The notes under the pieces were generated by a model that saw nothing but the letters and a program-made list of their open reading frames with translations, was not told the origin of the DNA and did not search any database. Made by a program: the position numbers and the translations under genes. A stretch of 22,466 nt of DNA from JANLHG01 sp964359745 (GTDB lineage Bacteria; Patescibacteriota; Minisyncoccia; Phycocordibacterales; PALSA-1337), in the NCBI GenBank assembly GCA_964359745.1, contig CAYHTR010000005.1, positions 1 through 22,466 of the forward strand. The letters are read 5' to 3'. Below, one piece after another: positions 14,409 through 20,414 of this stretch; position 1 is the stretch's first letter; each line of letters opens with the position of its first letter.

Positions 14409-15536
14409 ATGAAAATTGTACTTACAGGCGGAGGCACGGGCGGGCATTTTTATCCGATTATTGCTGTTGTTGAAGAAATACATCAAATTGCAAAAGAAGA
14501 TAGAATTCTTGAGCCAGAGATTTTTTATATGGCGCCAACACAATATGACAGTCGAGCACTTTTTGATAATAATATCACTTTTATAAAAACATCTGCTGGA
14601 AAATTAAGACGATATTTTTCTATATTGAATTTTTTTGATTTATTTCGAACAGCTTGGGGAATTGTGGAAGCAACAATATCTTTATTTAATATTTATCCAG
14701 ATGTGGTATTTAGCAAAGGCGGATATGCTAGTTTTCCAGTAGTTCTTGCTGCACGTTTTTTGCGGATTCCAGTTATTATTCACGAATCGGATAGCGAGCC
14801 GGGAAGAGTAAATGTTTGGACTGGAAAATTTGCCAAAAAAATTGCTGTATCATATCCAGAAGTTGCTCATTTTTTTCCAAAAGATAAAGTGGCGCATACC
14901 GGTAATCCTATTAGAAAAGAAATTGCCATACCTTTGAAAAATGGAGCGCACGAATTTTTAAAACTTGATCAAAATATACCAACTCTTTTTGTTCTTGGTG
15001 GTTCTCAAGGTTCACAAATTATCAACGACACAATAATTGATTCATTGTCACAGCTTTTGGCTTCATATCAAATAATTCACCAGACGGGAAAAAATAATTT
15101 TGCTGAAGTAAAAAATACCGCTACGGTTGTGATGAAAGACAGTATTTATGCGGAGCGATATAAACCATTTGACCATTTAAATGCTTTGGCAATGAGAATG
15201 GCTGCGGGTATTGCCGATATTGTTATTTCTAGAGCTGGTTCTACTATTTTTGAAATAGCTCAATGGGCGGTTCCATCAATTATCATTCCTTTGGAAAAAT
15301 CTAGTGCTGATCATCAAAAGAAAAACGCCTTCAATTATGCTCGCTCAGGCGCCTGTCTTGTTATAGAAGAAAATAATTTGAGTTCCAATGTTTTGATTTC
15401 TGAAATAGATCGTCTAATGGCAAATCCCGCTCTTCGCGAAAAAATGAAAATATCGGCAAAAAATTTCGCCCAACCAGACGCATCTCATAAAATCGCCCGA
15501 GCAATTTTAGATATCGCTCTTACTCACGAGAATTAA
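14409..15536 (+). CDS. murG: UDP-GlcNAc:undecaprenyl-PP-MurNAc-pentapeptide transferase MurG
   Basis: A 375-residue GT-B glycosyltransferase that makes lipid II at the cytoplasmic membrane face. The N-terminal G loop GGGTGGHFYPI (7-17), FSKGGYASFPVVLAA, and HESDSEPGRVN identify the acceptor domain. The C-terminal donor domain shows GGSQGSQIIND and SRAGSTIFEIAQWAVPSIIIP with the conserved E for UDP-GlcNAc. The length is normal. It follows ftsW, supplying substrate for that polymerase. Its TAA stop overlaps, base for base on the other strand, the TAA stop of the toxin gene, leaving no room for a terminator between them. Confidence 0.95.
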   Translation: MKIVLTGGGTGGHFYPIIAVVEEIHQIAKEDRILEPEIFYMAPTQYDSRALFDNNITFIKTSAGKLRRYFSILNFFDLFRTAWGIVEATISLFNIYPDVVFSKGGYASFPVVLAARFLRIPVIIHESDSEPGRVNVWTGKFAKKIAVSYPEVAHFFPKDKVAHTGNPIRKEIAIPLKNGAHEFLKLDQNIPTLFVLGGSQGSQIINDTIIDSLSQLLASYQIIHQTGKNNFAEVKNTATVVMKDSIYAERYKPFDHLNALAMRMAAGIADIVISRAGSTIFEIAQWAVPSIIIPLEKSSADHQKKNAFNYARSGACLVIEENNLSSNVLISEIDRLMANPALREKMKISAKNFAQPDASHKIARAILDIALTHEN

Positions 15537-15859
15537 AGATTGAATATATTTTTTAACGCATTATTAACTTCTGTCATAATTGATGATTCTAATTTCCCAA
15601 TTTCTCCAAGAATTATTCTTTTTTGAAGAGTAGCAATTTTAGAAATTTTGATTGTTGAATTTATCTTCAAACCATTGAGCTGTGTTGATGTTACTAAAAT
15701 ATCACAAACTCCGAGTTTTTTATCTTGAACCGAGGATATGAAAGCCACTATGCAGTCATCTCCATTTTTTTGATTATATAACACAAGTGCTGGTCTAACT
15801 TTATTTCCTGACAAATCTGTAAATGGAAACGGGGTAAGTATTATTGTTCCTTTAGACAT
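15533..15859 (-). CDS. PemK/MazF-family endoribonuclease toxin
   Basis: A 108-residue toxin of a type II toxin-antitoxin module. The family N-terminus GTIILTPFPFTDLSGNKVRP (4-23) includes the conserved Arg in VRPALVL, and AFISSV carries the Ser/Thr position near the active site. MazF/PemK toxins cut single-stranded mRNA at short specific sequences. The gene overlaps its antitoxin by eight bases, as is common for co-translated pairs, and its stop codon overlaps that of murG on the other strand. The cleavage specificity cannot be read from the sequence. Confidence 0.9.
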   Translation of the reverse strand: MSKGTIILTPFPFTDLSGNKVRPALVLYNQKNGDDCIVAFISSVQDKKLGVCDILVTSTQLNGLKINSTIKISKIATLQKRIILGEIGKLESSIMTEVNNALKNIFNL

Positions 15860-16103
15860 ACTTTTTACGAAGATCAGATACAGAATAAATTTCTGGTTCG
15901 TCAGCTAAGAAATCAAAACTTTCTGAATTAGCATTTATGTTGGTAATATCGTTAAGGTCTTTATTGTATGTATTAGGGAATTTAATAAGTAATGCATCAA
16001 TAGAATTGCGACGACCAATTCCAAAAACTTCGCCAGAATATTTTACTCGGTTCAACATATTTCCAATATTTTTTCGAGCAATGGTTGTTGTAACAACTTT
16101 CAT
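15852..16103 (-). CDS. Phd/YefM-type antitoxin
   Basis: An 83-residue antitoxin. The N-terminal MKVVTTTIARKNIGNMLNRVKYSGEVFGI (described as two adjoining blocks) has the strand-helix pattern of the Phd/YefM DNA-binding domain. The C-terminal part, with ESFDFLADEPEIYSVSDLRK, is likely the flexible toxin-binding tail. I chose ATG 16103 because the family fold starts there; an earlier frame start at 16121 would lie within the operator. Phd-type antitoxins pair with several toxin types, here a PemK-like toxin, which is a less usual mix than MazE/MazF. It is expressed from a promoter overlapping a TGTACA double site. Confidence 0.82.
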   Translation of the reverse strand: MKVVTTTIARKNIGNMLNRVKYSGEVFGIGRRNSIDALLIKFPNTYNKDLNDITNINANSESFDFLADEPEIYSVSDLRKKYV

Positions 16104-16105
16104 AA

Positions 16106-16141
16106 TGTACATATTGTACAAAATGAATAAGAGATATGCAA
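16106..16141 (-). promoter_or_regulatory. Promoter and TGTACA operator of the toxin-antitoxin pair
   Basis: On the minus strand TTGCAT (16141-16136), a 17-base spacer and TACAAT (16118-16113) place the start about three bases before the antitoxin ATG. Two TGTACA hexamers (16106-16111 and 16115-16120), three bases apart, overlap the -10. TGTACA is the published core of YefM operators, so autorepression by this antitoxin is likely. Confidence 0.7.
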
Positions 16142-16168
16142 TATTTACACAGTAATTATTTTATGTTA

Positions 16169-16537
16169 TTATTTAACTACAACAGTTCCCTTCATTGAAG
16201 GATGGATACCACAATTGTAAGAATAGGTTCCAGGAATATTAAATTCTTGTTCAAAACTAGCGTTTAATGATAATGTTTCTGATTTTCTAATACCATTTAT
16301 AACAATGCTATGAGGAATGCTGTCTTGATTTACCCAAACCACCTTGTCACCGGTTTTTATATTAATTTGTGCTGGATTAAAAGAGAAATTTTTTATACTT
16401 ACATTTACGATTGCATTTTTTATGGTAGTATTTACGGAAATTGTATTTTTATTGGATACCCAAACTATGCTAATAATAATCAAAACTAAAACGACTAAAG
16501 ACACTGCCCATAGAATGTATTTTTTAAAATTTGTCAT
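16169..16537 (-). CDS. Membrane-anchored cupredoxin (plastocyanin-like)
   Basis: A 122-residue protein with an N-terminal membrane anchor (residues 7-27) and a single cupredoxin domain. The type 1 copper ligands are all visible: H76 in IPHS, C109, H112 and M115 in YNCGIHPSMKG. This family carries electrons or stores copper outside the membrane. The start ATG shares its A with the TGA stop of the DoxX-like gene (TGATG), so the two are translationally coupled; a TTG three bases earlier is an alternative. No cupredoxin-dependent oxidase lies in the window, so its electron partner is unknown. Confidence 0.88.
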   Translation of the reverse strand: MTNFKKYILWAVSLVVLVLIIISIVWVSNKNTISVNTTIKNAIVNVSIKNFSFNPAQINIKTGDKVVWVNQDSIPHSIVINGIRKSETLSLNASFEQEFNIPGTYSYNCGIHPSMKGTVVVK

Positions 16538-16959
16538 CAATAATCATTTTTCTTAATAGCAATAAGAGATAGAACTAAAATATATACAATATGTTCATCA
16601 ATAATAGGATTATTTATTGGAAAAAGTAAAGCTATATACATGAGTATCATCATTGTTATTCCAGCAATACATCCCCATTTTGTAAATCTATTAAAAATAA
16701 GTGTAAGACCGACAAAAAGCAACCCGAGCATAAATGACCAATCAACTATAGCCATACCAGCAATATTATGAAAAATTTCTGCAAAAGGTCCTTTTGTCGC
16801 CATTTTTAGAAAACCATAAGTGGGTGATACACCATTAATCCAAGCATTTTTTGCATTTGTGGCAAATCCCAAACCAAAAACTTTATCAAAAAACGCCCAA
16901 ATAAAAATGAAACCCATAACCAGACGAAGTGATAACATAACAATTTTTTCCTTTTTCAT
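16537..16959 (-). CDS. DoxX-like four-helix membrane protein
   Basis: A 140-residue membrane protein with four predicted helices, including LSLRLVMGFIFIWAFFDKVFG (two adjoining blocks, 9-29) near the N-terminus, which matches the DoxX-family start of a helix ending in DK-FG. DoxX/DoxD-like proteins are associated with quinone-linked or redox functions; the exact activity here is unknown. The gene is coupled to the cupredoxin gene by a TGATG overlap. It is preceded by a TATAAT on the minus strand about 30 bases upstream, giving a leader of about 24 bases. Confidence 0.7.
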   Translation of the reverse strand: MKKEKIVMLSLRLVMGFIFIWAFFDKVFGLGFATNAKNAWINGVSPTYGFLKMATKGPFAEIFHNIAGMAIVDWSFMLGLLFVGLTLIFNRFTKWGCIAGITMMILMYIALLFPINNPIIDEHIVYILVLSLIAIKKNDY

Positions 16960-16989
16960 ATAAATTTATTTAATTTAACTATTTATTAA

Positions 16990-16995
16990 ATTATA
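16990..16995 (-). promoter_or_regulatory. -10 element of the DoxX-cupredoxin operon
   Basis: A perfect TATAAT on the minus strand, with predicted start near 16983, about 24 bases before the ATG at 16959. No clear -35. Unlike the leaderless promoters elsewhere, this gene would have a short AT-rich leader without a Shine-Dalgarno sequence. Confidence 0.45.
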
Positions 16996-17011
16996 GCACG
17001 CTTTACTACAT

Positions 17012-17042
17012 AAAAAAGTCGCCGATTAATTTCTCGGCGACT
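17012..17042 (-). terminator. Rho-independent terminator of the PyrF-PyrE gene
   Basis: AGTCGCCGA (17017-17025) and TCGGCGACT (17034-17042) form a nine-base perfect stem with an eight-base loop. On the minus strand it is followed at once by a run of six T. It lies eight bases after the stop of the fusion gene. Confidence 0.85.
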
Positions 17043-17050
17043 CGTGCTTT

Positions 17051-18403
17051 TTAGTTTGCTTTGATGTAGTCCACTATTTCCTGCACCTTGGCAAAATCAA
17101 TTTTTCCTTTGCTGACGAAGAACTCGAGGGCCTCACTGATTTTAGCAACAGCATAAACTTTTCGTCCTTCGTTGTTCAATTCTTTGAGCCCACCTTGTTC
17201 GCGATCATACAGGACGAGGGTGGCGACCACTTCCAGTCCATTTTCCTCAACCGACTTGATAGCTTCGCGTTTTGTGTCGGCTTTTGTGATGAGGTCGTCT
17301 ACCAACACGACCTTTTTGCCTTTCTCAAAAGGATCGAGAATTGTCGAGGTGATGTGACGACCTTCCTCATTCTCGACTTTTTGAATACGTAAATGTGGTT
17401 TACCAATTGCTTTGGCAAACGCCTTGCCGATTGGTTCGCCGGCCTTTGGAATACCGATGACATAGTCGAAGTTGCCGATTTCTTCCTGAACAACAAGATC
17501 GTGTAGAATATCTCCAGCTAAAGCGTAAAGCCAATCTGGCAGATCTCTGATGTTGAGGTAGACAGGCGACAATGGAGCCGTCGGATTTTTCTCGTGAAGT
17601 TTCAGTTTGAAGGCGCCGAACTTGATTTTCGCCAGATTGAACAAACTGATGTGAAAACGCTCTTTGAGACCGATAGCGATTTCCCTGATAATTTTTTGAA
17701 CAGCTTCCACTGGCGAAACTGCTTTGGTAATTGGCCGACCGATGACCAGACTATCTGCTCCCGCGAGAATTGCTTCTCGCGGGGACATTGTTCGCTTCTG
17801 GTCATCAGGAGGATCATCAAGAGACCGAATGCCCGGAGTAATTTTTTTCAAACCGATAAGTTCCGGTTGGTCGTCCAAAAGCAGAAGCTCTTGTGGCGAA
17901 CAAATGATACCGTCACAGCCGGCGAGTTTGGCGTCGCGAGCGTATTGAAGGACCTTAGCTTTGCTTGGCGCTCCGTAGTCCAAGAAGGCGTTGTTTTCTT
18001 CGTGAGAAGTTAAGACTGTGACAGCCAAAACTTGTGATTCTCCCTTGTTGGTGACCGCGGCCATCATGCCCTTGATTCCACTACTGGCGTGGACATTAAA
18101 CATTCCCACTTTGAGCACTTGACCAACTACTTTGGCGACAGCGCCGATCGTGTTGGGAATGTCCTTGAATTTCCCGTCCCAGAAGAATTGCCGACCAAGA
18201 AGTCGGAAAAGTTCTCGGATGCGTTGAGCGTTTGTTAACGCTGTCTGTTCATCCCCGACCAAAATTGAAGCGAGCATTGCCGTGATTAGCTCCAGACCGA
18301 TTTTGAAAGAACCGACTATCGGTCCCAATTTTGTGACCAGTGTTATGGCTTTATCTGGATGATCAACATCCACAGCCACGATGATTCTATCTTTTGCTTG
18401 CAT
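17051..18403 (-). CDS. Bifunctional PyrF-PyrE fusion (OMP decarboxylase + orotate phosphoribosyltransferase)
   Basis: About 450 residues joining the last two UMP biosynthesis steps. The N-terminal half is an OMP decarboxylase: DRIIVAVDVDHPDKA, FKIGLELITA, catalytic block DGKFKDIPNT (76-85), TPGIRS and VIGRPIT. The C-terminal half is an orotate phosphoribosyltransferase with the PRPP loop VVLVDDLITKAD (about 365-376). The order is opposite to the eukaryotic UMP synthase. The decarboxylase carries about 20 extra residues before the DGKFKD block. G+C is far higher than around it: 31 of 60 bases at 17221-17280 against 12 of 60 at 16561-16620, which suggests acquisition. I chose ATG 18403; a GTG at 18448 would add a lysine-rich tail lying within the promoter. 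Confidence 0.9.
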   Translation of the reverse strand: MQAKDRIIVAVDVDHPDKAITLVTKLGPIVGSFKIGLELITAMLASILVGDEQTALTNAQRIRELFRLLGRQFFWDGKFKDIPNTIGAVAKVVGQVLKVGMFNVHASSGIKGMMAAVTNKGESQVLAVTVLTSHEENNAFLDYGAPSKAKVLQYARDAKLAGCDGIICSPQELLLLDDQPELIGLKKITPGIRSLDDPPDDQKRTMSPREAILAGADSLVIGRPITKAVSPVEAVQKIIREIAIGLKERFHISLFNLAKIKFGAFKLKLHEKNPTAPLSPVYLNIRDLPDWLYALAGDILHDLVVQEEIGNFDYVIGIPKAGEPIGKAFAKAIGKPHLRIQKVENEEGRHITSTILDPFEKGKKVVLVDDLITKADTKREAIKSVEENGLEVVATLVLYDREQGGLKELNNEGRKVYAVAKISEALEFFVSKGKIDFAKVQEIVDYIKAN

Positions 18404-18449
18404 AGTTAATGTACTTTCTTTTTTGTTTTTTTTATTGACTCCATTCACT

Positions 18450-18478
18450 ATATTCCACTTTTAGTAGCTATTTGTCAA
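18450..18478 (-). promoter_or_regulatory. Promoter of the PyrF-PyrE gene
   Basis: A perfect TTGACA on the minus strand (18478-18473) is followed after 17 bases by GAATAT (18455-18450); TATAGT (18452-18447) is a better hexamer but at 20 bases. Either puts the start inside the GTG-initiated extension, favouring the ATG at 18403 and a leader of about 40 bases. Confidence 0.5.
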
Positions 18479-18487
18479 TAAGGGGTA

Positions 18488-18493
18488 TATGCT
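18488..18493 (+). promoter_or_regulatory. Possible -10 of the sortase-substrate gene
   Basis: TATGCT ends six bases before the ATG at 18500, the same spacing as the stronger leaderless promoters. The -35 is not recognisable, so this is a weak call. Confidence 0.3.
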
Positions 18494-18499
18494 TTAAAT

Positions 18500-19318
18500 A
18501 TGAAGAAAATTTATCAAATAGGTGTAGTTATGGCCTTATTAATGTTGTGGACCAGCTCAGCATTGGCACATAGGAGCCCTGATGGCTGTTCTGGTAGTGG
18601 TTTGGGTATAAACCTATCTACAAATAGCCCACAGGTTCACATAGGAGATGTTATTTCTTATAGTTTGGATGTTTTTAATGGTACTGGTATTGGGCCTATA
18701 GTCTGCGATGCAACCGATATCCAAGCTTCTCTTGTTACGCCCGATGGTCAAAATCATTCTATTTCTCTTACGCGAACATCTCTTTCTAACGGACAAATTG
18801 ATTCTTATTCAAATATTGTAACTTATACCGCTCAAGCTCAAGATGTTAAAAATGACGGTACACTTACAGCTACTGCGAGCGATACTGGCATAATTCATCA
18901 AAATGATACTGATAGTTCTGGAGGAGGTAATCAAGGTGTGAATGTGACAGTTTTAAGTACTTTACCGCCAATTTTCTTTTTTCCTATCACAGTACCACCA
19001 CCAACAATTCCTAATCCTCCAGTTGTTATACCTCCCATAGTTGCTCCACCAGTTATTGTTCCCCCCGCAGTCATTTCTCCATCTGTGGTTGTGTCAACAC
19101 CATTAGTCATCCCCCCTGTTTTGGAAAGTAGAAGCGGAAGTACACACAGAACAATTTATGTGCCAATTACTACTACCACTACCACTATTATCACAAACAC
19201 TATTATCCCTCTTCCTAATTTCCCAACTACCGGCAGGACGGTTGATGTATATGGAATTATAAATAGTATTCTTATTGTGATCTTAATAATATGTTTAGGA
19301 AGATTATACTTCGTATAG
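18500..19318 (+). CDS. Secreted sortase substrate with FPTTG sorting signal
   Basis: A 272-residue surface protein. The signal peptide is residues 1-23 (MKKIYQIGVVMALLMLWTSS, then ALA|H). A beta-rich domain (about 30-155) resembles a repeat-type extracellular fold with LVTPDGQNHSISL. A Pro/Val-rich stretch (160-210) with PPTIPNPPVVIPP and a Thr-rich run follow. The C-terminus has FPTTG (240-244), a hydrophobic helix and the short basic tail RLYFV, i.e. a cell wall sorting signal with F instead of L. It overlaps the sortase gene by 28 bases, pointing to an enzyme-substrate pair. The binding role of the N-terminal domain is unknown. Confidence 0.82.
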   Translation: MKKIYQIGVVMALLMLWTSSALAHRSPDGCSGSGLGINLSTNSPQVHIGDVISYSLDVFNGTGIGPIVCDATDIQASLVTPDGQNHSISLTRTSLSNGQIDSYSNIVTYTAQAQDVKNDGTLTATASDTGIIHQNDTDSSGGGNQGVNVTVLSTLPPIFFFPITVPPPTIPNPPVVIPPIVAPPVIVPPAVISPSVVVSTPLVIPPVLESRSGSTHRTIYVPITTTTTTIITNTIIPLPNFPTTGRTVDVYGIINSILIVILIICLGRLYFV

Positions 19319-19854
19319 CATTTCTAATTTTGTATACGGGTATTGTTATTAGTATCACCCTTATATATACACCTGCTCAAATTAAGGTTGTGCGTATTAT
19401 TGAAAAAAATATATATCCTGTGTATTTAAGCATTCCTTCTATTGGTATTAAAACTATTATTGAATCAATGGGTGTTGCAAAAGATGGTACGATGGAGGTG
19501 CCATCTCGGACAGATATTGTTTCGTGGTATAAGTTTGGAACTAGACCCGGTGCGGTAGGTAATGCAGTCATTGCTGGACACTATGACAATATGTTTGGTT
19601 TGCCTGCAGTTTTTTATAAGCTTGATAAACTGAAGATAGGGGGTGAAGTAATTGTTGAAAATAATGACAAAAGTATTGTGCGTTTTAGAGTTGTAAAAAG
19701 CATTTCATACAATTCAAAAACTGTTAGTGAAGAGGTGTTTGGTCAAACAACAGCTTCTCGTCTTAATTTGATTACCTGTGACGGCAATTGGAATCCACAA
19801 AAAGGAAGTTATCCTAATCGTCTTGTGGTATTTACGGAAAAAATTATGGAATAG
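19291..19854 (+). CDS. Class E/F-like sortase
   Basis: A 187-residue transpeptidase with an N-terminal membrane anchor (about 5-27). The catalytic triad is visible: H97 in AGHYDN, C163 in NLITCDG and R177 in YPNRLVVF. The pattern LSIPSIGIKTIIESMGVAKD and EVPSRTDIVSWYKFGTRPG, before the active site, is typical of class E/F-like sortases. It cleaves a sorting signal between T and G and joins the substrate to an acceptor nucleophile. The only obvious partner is the overlapping upstream gene. Which wall or lipid acceptor is used in this cell type is unknown. Confidence 0.9.
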   Translation: MFRKIILRIAFLILYTGIVISITLIYTPAQIKVVRIIEKNIYPVYLSIPSIGIKTIIESMGVAKDGTMEVPSRTDIVSWYKFGTRPGAVGNAVIAGHYDNMFGLPAVFYKLDKLKIGGEVIVENNDKSIVRFRVVKSISYNSKTVSEEVFGQTTASRLNLITCDGNWNPQKGSYPNRLVVFTEKIME

Positions 19855-19884
19855 TTGACTTTGTATACCCACTGGGGGTATACT
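19855..19884 (+). promoter_or_regulatory. CsoR-type operator within a leaderless promoter
   Basis: TTGACT (19855-19860), an 18-base spacer and TATACT (19879-19884) form a strong promoter whose predicted start is the ATG at 19891. The spacer and -10 hold the inverted repeat GTATACCC (19863-19870) and GGGTATAC (19876-19883), the GTATACCC-type palindrome with central G/C tract bound by CsoR-family repressors. Repression by blocking RNA polymerase is the natural reading. Confidence 0.8.
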
Positions 19885-19890
19885 TATGAT

Positions 19891-20157
19891 ATGAAAAAAG
19901 ATGTCAAAAAAAATGCCACCCAACGGCTTTCAATTGTAGCTGGTCAGGTGCGAGGCATTCAAGACATGGTCGATGAAGAAAAATATTGTGTGGATATTAT
20001 TACTCAAATTGAAGCTGTGCGAGAGGCATTATCTGGAGTAGGGAATTTGATTTTACAGAATCATTTGGAAACTCATATAATACATCAGATTAAAAATGGT
20101 GAAGAAAATAAAGCAGTGACAGAAATTTTAAAAATTTATAAATTAGCTAAAAATTAA
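19891..20157 (+). CDS. csoR: CsoR/RcnR-family metal-sensing repressor
   Basis: An 88-residue all-helical repressor. QRLSIVAGQVRGIQDMVDEE (11-30) is the family's N-terminal helix. Candidate metal ligands are C33, H58 and H62. Copper-sensing CsoR normally has Cys-His-Cys, whereas the third ligand here is His, as in the nickel/cobalt sensor RcnR (C35-H60-H64). RcnR's N-terminal His3 is not present. The neighbouring copper-type ATPase and CsoR-like operator argue for copper. The ATG at 19891 is chosen because the fold starts there and the promoter predicts it; the frame is open back to 19855, but that lies in the operator. Confidence 0.9.
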   Translation: MKKDVKKNATQRLSIVAGQVRGIQDMVDEEKYCVDIITQIEAVREALSGVGNLILQNHLETHIIHQIKNGEENKAVTEILKIYKLAKN

Positions 20158-20169
20158 TTAAAAAATATT

Positions 20170-20412
20170 ATGATGTATGGATTATATAATGATTATAACT
20201 TTGGTTATGGAATGATGGGTGGAATTACAGGCGGGCTTATGATGCTTGTTTCTTGGGTTCTTTTTATTATTTTTATTGTGTGGATTGTGCGTGAAATTAG
20301 AGGTAAAAATTCTCATTCTAGCTCAAATGCGCTTGAGATTTTGAAAGAACGCTACGCTAAAGGAGAAATAGATAGAGAAGAATTTGAAGCTAAAAAGAAA
20401 GATTTAAGATAG
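20170..20412 (+). CDS. Small SHOCT-domain membrane protein
   Basis: An 80-residue protein. A Met/Tyr/Gly-rich N-terminus (MMYGLYNDYNFGYGMMGG) leads into one membrane helix (about 22-42), followed by a C-terminal SHOCT domain with ALEILKERYAKGEIDREEFE (53-72). SHOCT is a short oligomerisation motif of unknown function found beside many membrane proteins. It is placed 12 bases after csoR and two bases before the copper ATPase, so it is part of the same transcript. The Met-rich start could bind Cu(I), but that is inference. A second Met at residue 2 is an alternative start. Confidence 0.85.
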   Translation: MMYGLYNDYNFGYGMMGGITGGLMMLVSWVLFIIFIVWIVREIRGKNSHSSSNALEILKERYAKGEIDREEFEAKKKDLR

Positions 20413-20414
20413 AA

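Noticed and set aside
17594..18013. Plus-strand open frames opposite the PyrF-PyrE gene
   Set aside because: They result from the higher G+C of the gene, have no recognisable domains, and the minus strand has clear enzyme motifs.
19891..20157. Calling the repressor a nickel/cobalt RcnR
   Set aside because: The ligand pattern is RcnR-like at two positions, but His3 is missing and the operator and copper ATPase context fit CsoR better.
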